64,000 bases of DNA from Rhexocercosporidium sp. MPI-PUGE-AT-0058 (Eukaryota; Ascomycota; Leotiomycetes; Helotiales), in contig JAGTJL010000023.1 in NCBI GenBank assembly GCA_020746875.1, positions 682,001 through 746,000 on the forward strand, given 5' to 3'. The translations under genes were made by a program, and so were the position numbers. Within the stretch, counting starts at the first letter, position 1. Every line of letters begins with the position of its first letter. Below the pieces are notes generated by a model. It ran no database searches and had not been told where the DNA came from. It worked only from the letters and a program-made list of their open reading frames with translations. This document shows, piece after piece, positions 25,549 to 36,978 of the stretch.

Positions 25549-26260
25549 ATGGTGAGTTATCTCTTCGTCTCTTTTTGAATAACTTATAATCTAAAATCGA
25601 ACACAGCTCAATAACTTCGCCCTTGTTCTGGCCTTTCTCGTAGCCCTCAGCGAGGCAAACCCTATCGAGTCAACAGCTGACAATGAGCTGGTGGCACGTA
25701 CGAGCGTCAACTTCATCATGTCGAACTATAACGCATACCCCTGTGACAATGCTGGTGCCAGTGAACTAGGCGGTACGTCCTGGTCCTCGCAAAGCGCAAG
25801 ATCAATTGTTTGTAATTCAAAACTAAAGAGCATGGCTAACACAAGGCGCAATAGTGTCCATCACCCCAGGCCAATGCCACAACATCAACTTTGCAGGCTG
25901 GGGATCTAAAGTGTACGTAGCTCTTTCCCAGTTCCTTTCTTGTTTGCCATTGTCGCCAAAGGCATCCTCCTCTACCATTCCACCAGCCCCTTTCTTACGC
26001 CCCAGCATAATTATACTAAACTTAAAAATACTAGGGTAAATTCCAACATCAACCAGAACTGCGTCCTCAAATTCTGGGACACGGCCAACTGCCAAGGCCA
26101 AGCTACCACATGGACCATGTGGGGGGGAAATACTGACGAACTGTGTTTCCCGAGCGCAAGACAGTCTGGTGTGAATAAGTTTGGCGCTGGAGCGAGGAGC
26201 GTGATTGCCAACTGTGCCTTTGACGTTATTCCTGGACGAGGTGAGTGCCAACTGTGCTAG
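25549..26260 (+). CDS. Small cysteine-rich secreted protein
   Basis: Four exons, 25549-25551 (just the ATG), 25607-25772, 25846-25912 and 26035-26260, join in frame to 153 residues. Residues 1-19 form a signal peptide (LNNFALVLAFLVALSEA), followed by a possible propeptide ending near VAR. The mature part holds eight cysteines, in YPCD, GQCHN, QNCVL, TANCQ, DELCF, IANCAF and GECQLC. The pattern NCVLKFWDTANCQG with spaced Trp and Gly recalls small beta/gamma-crystallin-like or killer-toxin-like secreted folds, but I do not recognise a specific family. The ATG-only first exon is common in fungal secreted genes. It lies alone in a gene-poor region beside AT-rich DNA, a typical effector-like setting, which is inference only. 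A GTGAGT at the last codons suggests the C-terminus could be spliced differently. Confidence 0.75.
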
Positions 26261-29200
26261 GAGGCTGGTCTCATTAGCATAAGTCGAACCGAGATGAGCG
26301 CTTGGTCATGGTCGGATGAGTCGGGTGATGAATTTTTAGTTAGTTGATGTGGACAGAGGGGAGGAGGATGTTTGGTTCTTGGTGAGATGGGAAGTAGTGA
26401 TTTGGAGATAGAAAACGTTTTCCTCTCGGCCTTTCTTTTCCTCTATAATAATTTTGTCATGCTCATCGAACCCTTCTGGCTATCATGATTGTGTGCAAAG
26501 AACAATAACTTCCAGGCCCCTTTAGCTAAGAAATTTCCTCTCTAGCCTCAGCTGTTGATCGAGTTTTAGAAGGACAGACTGAGATATCTGGAGCTTCAAT
26601 TTAATATTATGTTGAGCTCATGTCTAACATCATTACATAAACGATGGAGTATTTGAATTGTCAATGATGCAGCGTCGACAATAAGCAATATAGAACGCGC
26701 CAATAACTCCCCTCTTTGTTTCCTCCAGATCAATCCCCTCGACCTTCTTCTGAATCACATCATCTCTCCTCGCCACTAACTTCTTACTAATATCTCTGCA
26801 CTCCAAAGAAACCTTCTCCACGCCACTCCACATCTCTCTCCCAACCTTAATATCTGCAGATATCTCAAGGCTCGCACACATATAAAGAAGCTGTTCCCGT
26901 GGCATCCACTTTACCTAGAGAACGTTAGATGAGATTAAAGAGGTCAAATAATAGAGCAAAGGTAATAGGAGTTCCACGATTCTTAAATATAAGTACTTAT
27001 ACGACTGAGAAACTGTTACCGAGAGATACGAAACGTAACAGAATTATTATAAGCGGCGGAAACGACTACTTATATTTTAATGTGAAGGAGAAAAAGGCAT
27101 TATATTTAAATTTACATAAAAGAGTATCCGAGAGAGTTTATTTTGTAAGAATCGTAGCTTTAAGGTTAATTTTAGTAATTATAAAGATTACATGACTATT
27201 ACTCAAGTAGTAATCTGAAGTGGTAGATTAGATGAGAGTAGTTGTTACTACTCCAATCTAATCCAATCTATTTGTCACACTGATCGCAAATGAGTCAAGA
27301 CCGCAGTATGTTGCCTTTCTCAGCACCGTAGATGACCAGATGAAAGTGATATGCACCTTGGGTTCGGATCTAGAAAGGAAATTAATAAAACGATGGCAAG
27401 AGTGCAGTAGCTAAGCTCGCTCTAGGGGCACATATTCAAGTCTGCCTACCTTTTGCGGAAACCGAATCGATGGTGATGTCAGCTAGAGTATAGTTGAAGA
27501 TGTGACTGTGACATATCGGCTTGTACGACAATAAATCGAGACTATGCTTGAGAAATATAGATATACTTAACAGCGAGGGGAGAAATTCTTCAAATCAGTC
27601 GAGGAAACTGACCAGTCTGGAAAACCGTTTGAAGTAAATATTCACCCCACCACAGCGCATTCTGAACTCTTTCTATTTTTATTTTATTTATTTTAGGAAA
27701 GAGCTCTGATCTCTTCATACCAGCAGCGGGAATCATAACCAACGTTGAAATAAAGACAAACAACTTGTGAGACATTTTTGGTACGAGCTCTAGTACCTTA
27801 GCGCTGAGGGTTGCAGCTGACCATGGCCGGCCTGGGTCACTTACCACGCGACAATACAACTTAAAAAATAAGCTCGCATGCAGCTGGAGTTTGGTTATGC
27901 TTATTTGCTCCTTGAAGCGAAATAATGCGGTCGTTGGGATTGTTGGTTCTAGTCCAACGTTGTTGGCCTGCTTACGTTGTTTGGGCGGCCGCTGCGCTTC
28001 GGCGCAAAAATTAACTTGGTTGTTCAACACCGAGGCTTCCCAAATGAATTTACAGCAAGTTCGCACTCAAAATGAATATTATACGAATTTCAATGTGAAC
28101 ATTGCCTCATCAGCACTCGTAGAATAATGCATAGTAGCTCACTAGTAAACTCATAACTTGGCATACCTGTGCTTGGAAGCTGCCGCCTACGCCGAAGCCA
28201 GAACTGTGAAGCCAGCGGCAGCCAAAACAAAAGGAAGTGAATGGTTAACTGAGAATCCAAAAGAATGTTCTTGCCCCACTGGTCAGAATATCTGATGTCC
28301 AACACCACCCGTTGGAGCCTTCGTTGTAGTACTTTGGAGGCACAAGGGACCAGGGGTTCAACTTTGAAAATCAAATTGGAAATCGGCTGACTGGTTCACT
28401 TGGGTACCAGGCAGAGCCAAAGGAAATGTTGGCCATTCGCATCGAAACCCTCTTGACCAACGTACGCAGGTACAGTCACCGCGACAGTGGATTCGTGGTA
28501 AGCAGTTTCTTCTGACAGGCCAGAATCGAACGCAAGCTTATGCTCACAAAAATGATTGACTGTCGTCACACCCTGAGGAAACTCGGAAGAAACAAACGCT
28601 CGCCACAACCGGATACGAAGAAAAATATCCTGTTTGCAGAGCCGCTTGGCTTCATGCATCCAATGGGAAGAAGTTGAAAAGTTTCAAACGAAGCCTCGCT
28701 CGTAAACCACGTCAGCCCGGCACATTCTCCAGCTGGACAAGCAACCAGTTCGCGGATCAAATGCAAAGAAAGCCTTGTTGTGCTTGGACTATGCCTCGGC
28801 TAGAAATTGATGATCGGTATGAACATTGCCACTTAAGAATATAAAAAGCATTAAGATGCTGAATTCATGCGATGCGATGTCCGTACAGGAAATTTTGAGG
28901 TTCCTCGTTGATGCCGTGTGGCTGAGTGCACAAAGTCTCGGGACTTGCAGGCTGATCTTCGTATGCGTCGGAGCGGGGACCTTTAGAGGTTTCATGCAAA
29001 ACGAGGTGGCGGTGAGTCCGAACAGAGATATCTCGTGATTCTGGATCTTTCATTCCAGCCTTGCTAATCCCCTCCCTCCTCTTCCTTCCATTTCGAAGTT
29101 GAGGAAAAGGTTGAGGAAAAGTCTGACAATAGCCGCTTGCCAAAAGTTGATGCAGCGAGTAAGCTCTGCTGAATCGGTATCCTGTGATCACACGACGGAA

Positions 29201-30625
29201 TGTTCTACACAACTCTGGAGTTTGACAAAGACTCGACGCCATCGTCCCTACCTATTCGATCGTGACGAGACAGTGCCGGTTTCAAATGAGCGGACAGCAC
29301 TCGCTCCCCGGCATCAGTCGGACTTCTTCCAACCAGTCAACGGCCAGGGGCGCGCTTTAAGATCGGTCGTCTGGGGGGTGGGTGACCTTCGGACGGCCAA
29401 GCAGAATGGCTGGACAGGGAGACGGCCTGACATGATGAAAATAGGGGGGCTGTTCAGACCTGCTCAAGCCTCTTCAGGGGACACATTCACTGGACAGGCC
29501 GGTTCAGGGGGCCGATGCGCCGCATACGTGGCTTTGGGACGATGGGCCTCCTCACTGGCCAGCCACCTCAGGGGCCCTGCCAAGCTTTACCAGGCCTTGC
29601 TTTTTCCCTCCGCCGCTATCATAGGCGAGGGGCGATCATGCAAGGTCATTGGCCATCGAGACATCCTTCGAACACACAAGCGGAAAACCACCCCCCTGAG
29701 ATGGAAAAGCACACTTCTCGTCAACTTTCACACCACGATCCTGACTCTTAGGAGACTGTGTGTTCTAACTGGTGAGTTGTCATATCCAGCGATCTTTTGG
29801 TTCCTGGCTAGACTGTTCCTGCCACACCCGACATGTCTAGTCAGGGGCAAAAGACGGCTGGCGATGTGATGTGATTCCCCCGTAATCGACTGCTATGTTT
29901 CGCCAACCATCGAAACAAATGCCCGCCAGCCTATCGAGCCCTTCTGCATTCCGCACGTCAGTGCTCGTCTGAACAGCGTCCCACCCTGTGCCCAATCGAT
30001 CATCTAAGCTTCACATTTGCGAGACCTAGACGAGGCAAGCTGGGTGAGTGGTCCAAGTTCTCTCAGGCTATCAGACTCATTCAGCTCCAGCTGAACACCA
30101 AGTGGCGTTATCGAGCTTTTGCAGTGCGCGTTTGACATGTGGAAGTGTCTTGGCCTCGATCTTCGGTGGCCAGTCAAGGCTGTGTCTAACGTGCTCCCTG
30201 CAGCAATCCTCTCGATCCAGCAACTGCAAGCAAGATGGAGAACACAGGGATCCTGGTAGTGCCAGGCTGTGACCCATCTCTGCCCCTTACGAGAATAGCC
30301 AGAATGGCACAGACAAAGAATATAAGATGACCAGAGACCCTCTGTTTCAATTTCTTTTCGACATCGACTTCCTTGGCATCATTCTCCAGTTCTCTGCATT
30401 TCTCGGGCTAGTCCTTTGTATTTCTTCGCCTTCTAAATTCTTCGCCTTCACCTACCTGCCTGTGGCAGTCTCACATACACATTCTCTGACCAGACATTGA
30501 GCTTTCGAGCTTCCACCGACCACACGGTCAGCAAGTACATATATCAACTGCCAAGTCACACTCTTTGAAAACCTCATACACAGAGACCACCTCGTCCGGA
30601 ACGACTACTCTCAAACAAAATCAAC
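26261..30625. other. Gene-poor region, partly AT-rich
   Basis: 4.4 kb between the small secreted protein and the AA11-like gene. Bases about 26910-27260 are strongly AT-rich with RIP-like composition. From about 28900 the composition is balanced and several open frames overlap one another without family resemblance, including a 256-residue frame at 29099-29869 that I do not accept as a gene. The last 300 bp before 30626 are CT-rich, with TATAAG near 30321, and probably form the promoter and leader of the next gene. Confidence 0.5.
26633..26905 (-). pseudogene. Possible fragment of a Myb/SANT-like protein
   Basis: A 90-residue minus-strand frame, preceded in the same frame by a CTCTAG acceptor-like site and the residues VKW. 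The text LLYMCASLEISADIKVGREMW looks coding rather than random, and similar short helical text occurs in small fungal Myb-like proteins. Upstream DNA becomes AT-rich at once, so any 5' part is destroyed or absent. Assignment is tentative. Confidence 0.25.
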
Positions 30626-31909
30626 ATGCTTTCATCCACTACACTCGCAGTCTTCGGACTTGCAACTCTCGGGAGCTCGCACATGATCATGAACTCTCCC
30701 ACCCCTTTCGGAAAATCCTCTCTTAACAACTCGCCATTGGATGCCTCGGGCTCAGACTTCCCTTGCAAGCAACGACCCGGCGTATACAATGCAGAGGGAG
30801 CCAGCAATACTTGGCCCTTGGGTTCCACTCAAAGCCTCTCTTTCACAGGCAGTGCTACTCACGGAGGTGGCTCATGCCAGGTGTCTATCTCATACGACAA
30901 AGCCCCAACTGCGAGCAGCACCTGGAAAGTAATTCATTCGATCGAGGGTGGCTGCCCAATCAAGGGTGTCGCAGGCAACAACGGTAACAACGCCAATGCC
31001 GTCAATCCAGATACATATCCCTTCAAGGTTCCAGAAGATTTGCCAACTGGGACTGCGGTTATGGCGTGGACTTGGTTCAACAAAATCGGCAACCGCGAGA
31101 TGTACATGAATTGTGCCCCAATCACCCTTACCTCGGGTTCTTCCAAGCGAAATGATGAAAGCGAAATCGAGGCAAGGAATGCCACTCAGCTCGTGGAGCG
31201 CGACACCGCAGCCTTCGACGCCCTGCCAAACATGTTCATCGCCAACATTCCTTCCGAAAGCTGCCTTTCCGTCGACTCTAACGACCTTGCTTTCCCAGAC
31301 CCAGGCGATTCCGTCGTCCGACTTGGACTGGCTACGGCTACACCATCCCCTCCAACGGGCCCATCATGTGGTGTTACTGGCTCCCCACCCAAGGCTACTG
31401 GTGCGAGCTCGGCTGCTGCATCGCCCCCCAAGGCCACGCAGAAGCCAACATCTGCTGCTGGTATTCCTGGAGGAGTCTTTGCAACTGTCCCAACATCAGC
31501 TGCCAGCGAGGCTACCAAAGCTCCAGTTTCATCAGCCAATCCAATCGTATCTGCTGCCCCAGTCGCGTCTCCACCCAGCGTCGCTCCAGTTGCCCCGGTC
31601 GCTAGCCCGGTCGCCTCTGCAGTTTCTCCAGCACCAAGCTCCGGAACTTCGAATGGAACAACAGGCTCAGGAACAGCACAAGTCGCCGGAAGTGCTTGCG
31701 CTACTGAGGGGATGTGGAACTGTATCGGTGGAACAGCCTTCCAACAATGCGGGAGTGGTACTTGGTCTGTTGTTCAGCAACTTGCTGCTGGCACCTCCTG
31801 CTCGGCTGGAGAGTCTGCCGCCATCAACATCACAGCCAGTGGAAGCAAGGCAAAACGTGCCATCAGATTTTCCAGCGCTCACGTCCGTCGTCACCTCCAC
31901 AAGTCATAG
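30626..31909 (+). CDS. AA11-like lytic polysaccharide monooxygenase with C-terminal binding module
   Basis: Secreted copper oxidase predicted to cleave crystalline polysaccharide oxidatively; AA11 members known to me act on chitin. Single exon, 427 residues. Residues 1-18 are a signal peptide; cleavage before His19 (HMIMNSPTPFG) would expose the N-terminal histidine of a copper histidine brace. A second candidate ligand is His79 in GSATHGGGSCQ, and FNKIGNREMYMNC supplies aromatic residues near the site. After about residue 175 comes a linker rich in Pro, Ala and Ser, with very simple sequence at 230-350. The C-terminal segment GMWNCIGGTAFQQC with GTWSVVQQLAAGTSC resembles the X278 chitin-binding module found in AA11 enzymes. 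The end is Lys/Arg-rich (AKRAIRF, HVRRHLHKS). The family call rests on recall of motifs; another secreted copper-binding family cannot be excluded. Confidence 0.68.
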   Translation: MLSSTTLAVFGLATLGSSHMIMNSPTPFGKSSLNNSPLDASGSDFPCKQRPGVYNAEGASNTWPLGSTQSLSFTGSATHGGGSCQVSISYDKAPTASSTWKVIHSIEGGCPIKGVAGNNGNNANAVNPDTYPFKVPEDLPTGTAVMAWTWFNKIGNREMYMNCAPITLTSGSSKRNDESEIEARNATQLVERDTAAFDALPNMFIANIPSESCLSVDSNDLAFPDPGDSVVRLGLATATPSPPTGPSCGVTGSPPKATGASSAAASPPKATQKPTSAAGIPGGVFATVPTSAASEATKAPVSSANPIVSAAPVASPPSVAPVAPVASPVASAVSPAPSSGTSNGTTGSGTAQVAGSACATEGMWNCIGGTAFQQCGSGTWSVVQQLAAGTSCSAGESAAINITASGSKAKRAIRFSSAHVRRHLHKS

Positions 31910-32569
31910 ATCCATGCTTAATCGCCGGTCGATAAGCATAGTCTTTCTTTTCTTTGCATCTGGGGATGGAGCATATGAGGGCGTTTGGAAACTTCTTGTA
32001 CATACCTATTGGCATTTGGGGAGGAGTTCGGGATGGGGAGAGTAGATGTGCATATACCAGGTGAAGACACGGAAGAGGGGCACTTCCCACTCATTTAGCC
32101 CACTGAATCAAGGCACTCTTTGATATGAAGAGGATATCCAGATGATAAGTGACATGATTGAGATGAGACATCTTCGTCCAGGAACTAACTTGAGGCGCGA
32201 AGCCGTGTAAATTGTATCGGCAAGATTACTCGTTTGAGACTAATGATTAGAGTTGATGTCAGGTTATGAAAGGAGAGAATGACATGTGGACGGTGCACGA
32301 GCAAGCGCCTGAGAGAGATGATCGTTTCAAGAATTGATTGCGAAGTACAGTAGGGAAAAGTAAATGTGACAGCGGGGTAGTTGGAATGGGCGAAGCATAA
32401 CTCAAATACAAAACACGATGTGACGCCAAAGGCGAGAATAGAGTTCAGTTGTGAAAAGTTAAAGTGTGATAAGGAAACAAACAAGAGCTTGACGATCCGA
32501 ATACGGACGGGAAGATCGGTCTCGGCTATCGGGAACTAGCTGTTAAGCGAAATGTGGGGTAATCTCGGG
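31910..32569. other. Intergenic, 3' UTR and spacer
   Basis: 660 bp from the AA11-like stop to the target site of the Fot1 element. No coding pattern or repeat recognised. Confidence 0.5.
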
Positions 32570-32571
32570 TA

Positions 32572-32620
32572 ACGTCTAGCCCCACCATTCCGACCACCCC
32601 TAGTTTCCGGACACCTCGCT
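32572..32620 (+). repeat. Left terminal inverted repeat of Fot1 copy A
   Basis: 49 bp starting ACGTCTAGCCCCACCATTCC, exactly complementary to 34357-34405. CpA sites are kept here, although the coding part has lost many to TpA. Confidence 0.95.
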
Positions 32621-32719
32621 AAACCTCACCGCCCCTCGTACCTACTTACTTAAATAATTATTAACTCTTTTAATTCTTAATCAATTCTTTTGAAATTTGG
32701 AATTTAGATTATCTTGATC

Positions 32720-34321
32720 ATGAAGCGTTAATATACGGAAGCTGATATTCAGAGCGCCCTTAAGGAGATGGCAAATGGCAAGTCTACGCGAAAGGCATCG
32801 CTAGAGTGGGGGATTCTAAAGTCTACCCTTCATGATCGTGCTACGACCGCATCATCGCACCAAGAAGCTGCCAGCTATTTGCAAAGGCTACCTACGGTAC
32901 TAGAGGACAAATTGACTAATTGGGTACTTACTCAAGAGTCTATTAGCCGTGGAGTTACGCATGCACAAATCAAGAGTTTCGCTCAACGGCTTTTGGCTCT
33001 TCAAGGAGATCATAAACCACTCGGATAGCACTGGATAGAGCGATTTTTGGCCCGGAATCCTGTTCTTAAGACTAAGAAGCAAATCTACGTTGATTCTGTA
33101 CGTGTTAATAACGCTTGCTCTGAAGTTATTAAGCCTTGGTTCCAAAAATTTGACGTCCCGGCTATTAGAGCGATTCCAGCTAACTAACGATAGAATATGG
33201 ACGAAACTGGTATTATAGAAGGTTACGGTTTCAATGGACTAGTCGTGGGCTATGCTGAAAAGCGTAAGGTTCAAGGGAAACAGTCAGGTTCACGTGCCTG
33301 GACGTCAATTATTGAATGTATCTGTGCATCTGGAGTTTCTATTGCTCCGGCTGTAATTTACAAAGGAAAGATAGTCCAATAATAGTAGTTTCCGTCTCAA
33401 TTAGACAAATTCAGCAGTTAGCACTTTACTGCTACGGAAAATGGGTGGACCACTGATGAGACGGCTCTTGAATGGCTGGAGAAGGTGTTTATTCCTCAGA
33501 CGAAACCACGTAATCCTTCAGCAAGACTCCTTATTCTAGACGGCCACGGGAGCTATGAGATTACGGATTTCCTTTGGAGGTGCCTTGAGCATGATATCTA
33601 CGTTTTATTCTTACCTCTATACACGTCACACGTCTTATAACCTTTGGATTTGACGATTTTCTCTCCCCTTAAGCGTGCGTACCGGAAAGAGTTACACAAC
33701 TTGAGTTCTTTACTTGATTCTACTCCAATTAGTAAACGCAATTTCCTTCTTTGCTATCAGAAAGCACGTTAAGAAAGTCTTACGGCTTCTAATATTAAAG
33801 CCGGTTGGAGGACTACTGGATTATGGCTGGTATTTATGGCAAAACCTCTCATGAGCCGATTACTATTAGAAAATAGTAATAAATCGACAGCCACGCTTCT
33901 TCCAGACTCTCAGAAGGAAGTAACGCCACCTCCGGAGGTTTCTAATAACTTACCTAATCTCCGTACTCCAAAAACCAAGAAAGATCTCCATTTACAGCTC
34001 CGTAACTTGGCTTCCGGATCATATGACTACCTTCCGGAGAAGCGTTTGCGTGTCAGGAAGATTGCAAAGATGATTAATGAAAAGGACTATGAATTAGGAA
34101 AGGCAAAGATGAAGATTCAAGAGTTGGAAGAGAGATTAGAGCAATTGAAGCCAAAGAAAAGGAGGAAAGTACAAACTAGTCCAAATTCTAAGTTTGTGAC
34201 GACACGTGCTATTTTTAAGGCTCAAATCGCAGCTAGAGATCGCCAAATTGTACCTATAGAATCAGAATCTGAAGGAGATTTAAATTCTATAGTTTCTTAT
34301 ATAGAAGTTAAAGAAATATAG
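32720..34321 (+). pseudogene. Fot1/pogo transposase, broken by stop codons
   Basis: A 533-codon frame with no frameshift but many stops, among them TAA in the fourth codon, 33026-33028, 33185-33187, 33191-33193 and the cluster near 33380. An N-terminal psq-like helix-turn-helix (ALKEMANGKSTRKASLEWG) is followed by a CENP-B/Tc5-type DNA-binding region (LTNWVLTQESISRGVTHAQI). The DDE/D catalytic acids survive: Asp at 33200 in MDETGI, Asp at 33539 in LDGHGS, Asp at 33647 in PLDLTIFSPLK, with 35 residues between the last two. A basic, Lys-rich coiled-coil tail ends the protein. Stops mostly replace CAA, CAG, CGA or TGG, as RIP would do. It cannot make a full transposase. Confidence 0.93.
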
Positions 34322-34356
34322 AGTTATTAAGCCTTGAATAGGAAGTGGTAGAATTA

Positions 34357-34405
34357 AGCGAGGTGTCCGGAAACTAGGGGTGGTCGGAATGGTGGGGCTA
34401 GACGT
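34357..34405 (-). repeat. Right terminal inverted repeat of Fot1 copy A
   Basis: Exact reverse complement of 32572-32620 over 49 bp, followed by the TA duplication. Confidence 0.95.
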
Positions 34406-34407
34406 TA

Positions 34408-34799
34408 ATGTTAAATCAGCATCCTTGTGTTGCCTCGGTTCCCCTCAAACCCCATGTAACCCTTCTCTTCACACTTGCACCAGTTTGGTCTGGTTACGAC
34501 GATCTCGCCCTTCGTCCGCAACTGCTACTCAGCACCACTCGCAGTGACTACCAACTGCTTGTTTGTAGTATTCTTCGCGCAGCCGCTTTCCGCTGTGCCA
34601 TCAATGCCTCCACTTTCCATAAACCGGATTTCCAAAGACCTCGAGGATTGTCTCCAGCGTTTCTCATCAGCTGTCGTCTCTTCTTGTTACAGCTGTGCTG
34701 CCCACGAGGTATTACTCTTTTCCAGTCTTTACATTCAGAGCTTTCTAAAACCTCAACCAATACCCACTTCCCCAGGTGTCTTCCTTGCTAGAAATCAGG
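34408..34799. other. Short intergenic region between Fot1 copy A and the monooxygenase
   Basis: 392 bp of pyrimidine-rich DNA holding the presumed core promoter and leader of the monooxygenase. No clear TATA element. Confidence 0.4.
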
Positions 34800-36624
34800 A
34801 TGTTGGACAACAGTCCCTCCCCGACAGTCGACTATGGCAGGAATACGAACAGGGCAGATGTTCTGATCATTGGAGCAGGCATATCTGGCATGACAACTGC
34901 AATTGACATGATCCGCAAAGGGAACGGGCGAAATTTTATTATCGTTGAAAAGGGAAATCAGGTTGGAGGTACATGGAATGATCAAAGATATCCAGGATGT
35001 TGTTGCGTATGCCACCCAGACTTCCCTGAACGACCCCAACTAATCTCGGAGGGACAGGACGTCTGGAGTCATTTATATTCCCTGTCATTCGAACCAAATC
35101 CAAATTGGACTCGAGAATATCCTGGACAAGAGGAGATCCTCGACTACCTAGTGGATGTTGCACACAAGTACCAGTTGTACAAACACATCCGCTTCAACTC
35201 CTCTGTAGACGAAGCTCGATGGGACGAGACAAGCTACACTTGGAAGACAAAGATAACGCGACTGGGTAGCAAGGACTCCGAGTTTGGACAAGACTACACA
35301 ATCACATCAGATTTCCTTGTCTCTGGGGTTGGACAATTGAACTTGCCCAAGTACCCTAATATCAAGGGTATTGATACATTCTCGGGAAAGCTGATGCACT
35401 CTGCCAGATGGGACTGGGACTACGATTTGAAAGACAAGAAAATTGGAATCATTGGCAACGGCGCAACTGCCGCCCAGATCATCCCAGAGATTGCAAAGGT
35501 TTGCAAAAGCCTGACAGTCTTCCAGAGAACACCTAATTGGGTAATCCCTCGAGATGACAAACCGATCACTCTAGTACGACAAGCAGTCTACAAATATATC
35601 CCATTCGTCCGTCGAAGGTATCGCGCAGGGTTGATGGATTTTAGAGAGTCATTTTTTGAAGTGGTATTCGACGTCAAGTCTCCGGTTCACGAATTCATGA
35701 TGTCCGCTTCCAAGAGACATATGGAGTCTCAACTTCCCGGGGACAAGTATGCGAAGTTGCGAGAGCAATTGCAGCCGCATTACGCGGTTGGTTGCAAGCG
35801 TGTTATCATTACGGATGACTATTTTCCCACCTTCACCAAGCCAAATGTGCTTCTTGAGACTACCCAGATCCAAGAAATTACACCGAACGGTGTCATGGTC
35901 GACGGCGGAGAAGAGCACAAATTCGATCTCCTCATTTTGGCGACAGGATTCAAGACTACTCAGTTCATGTACCCGATCAAGATATTTGGTTCACGTGGGA
36001 AGCCGATCGAGGATATCTGGTCCTCTGGTGCATCTGCATATCTTGGCATGACGGTTCCCACACTTCCAAATTTTAGCATGCTCTACGGTAAGATTGCCGC
36101 TCCTGTCTTAGTCGTTTTCTACTAACGGTGTGGCAGGCCCGAACACGAACCTTGGACACAATAGTATCATTCTCATGATCGAGGCCCAGTCTCTGTATAT
36201 CAACGCGCTGATAAGCAAGGTGAAAGCAGCAAAGACCAGCGGCGGGACCTTGCGAATTGAGCCAAAGTCTCAGGTGGTTGAAAGGTACAATAGGGAGATT
36301 CAAACTCGCCTGGCCCAGTCGGCATTTGCTGATCCAAAATGCAACTCATGGTACAAGAATGAAGCAGGATTAATCACTAATAACTGGGCGGATGCGGTCA
36401 TTCCATATCAGAAGAGGACCAGTTCTATTAATTGGGACGACTACGAGACCAGTGGATCAGCGGCGGAAAAGATCACAGGGGAAGGGACAACAAAATGGTC
36501 CAGAGTCATTGAAGAGACACAGGTCTCAAATACTGCGATTCTTGCTGGGCTGCTTACTACAGCCGGCGCTGTTGCGATGGGTGCCCTCTTTAGGAATTCT
36601 ATTCGGGCTATGTCGAGGAATTGA
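34800..36624 (+). CDS. FAD-dependent Baeyer-Villiger-type monooxygenase
   Basis: Flavin monooxygenase expected to insert oxygen next to a ketone using NADPH. Exons 34800-35006, 35058-36087 and 36137-36624 give 574 residues. The FAD-binding Rossmann motif is LIIGAGISGM near residue 25; the Baeyer-Villiger fingerprint FSGKLMHSARWDWD fits FxGxxxHxxxW(P/D); the NADPH Rossmann motif is IGIIGNGATAAQ; LATGF lies further on. The first intron (35007-35057) is 51 nt with no stop, so the unspliced frame reads through it, but splicing restores the family sequence PGCCCDVWSHLYS. The second intron has a CTAAC branch site at 36122. A hydrophobic helix near the C-terminus (ILAGLLTTAGAVAMGALF) could anchor it to a membrane. 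The substrate is unknown, and no neighbouring biosynthetic core gene suggests a pathway. Confidence 0.9.
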
Positions 36625-36978
36625 CTTTTGCGCTGGAATATGGAGGCTTGGTTTGCCCTATTGTTTTGCGAACACACCAAGGGTGGAAGCTTATATCTAC
36701 GATGGAACGCCATGTGTAAGCGCCGTTATTTATTCTTTCATGCGAGTTATTCCACGAGCCTATAGTGACTTTCCATCAATCTGACACCAGATGTTTGCTG
36801 CCAGAAGCTGGCAAGCCTAGCTCGATCCACGAAATCACAGCCAACGACTTCACCCTGCAAAGCAAAGCTCTCGCCGCTGATTTGAAAATACAATGTTAGA
36901 TTATTGTTGCCTGTCTCGTCGTAAATAGGAAAGTGCATGCTTTGAATACGGACTTGTTTTTGATGTCGAGTTCCTGGT
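36625..36978. other. Convergent intergenic
   Basis: 354 bp between the monooxygenase and YIH1 stops. Untranslated sequence only. Confidence 0.45.

Larger units (their letters stand above)
32572..34405 (+). mobile_element. Fot1/pogo-type DNA transposon, copy A
   Basis: An 1834-bp element bounded by perfect 49-bp terminal inverted repeats and flanked by the TA target duplication (32570-32571 and 34406-34407) typical of Tc1/mariner/pogo elements. It carries one transposase frame, interrupted by stops. It sits 394 bp upstream of the monooxygenase ATG, so it may have displaced part of that promoter. Confidence 0.95.

Noticed and set aside
27590..28066. Minus-strand 158-residue frame containing VGLEPTIPTTAL, and the matching plus-strand GGTTCTAGTCC
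   Set aside because: This text is the usual shadow of a tRNA-type B box. A T-arm-like hairpin is present, but no matching acceptor stem or A box is found upstream, so I do not call a tRNA.
29099..29869. Open plus-strand frame of 256 residues upstream of the AA11-like gene
   Set aside because: Composition is that of non-coding balanced-GC DNA, other frames are equally open, and the translation has no domain-like pattern or splice structure.
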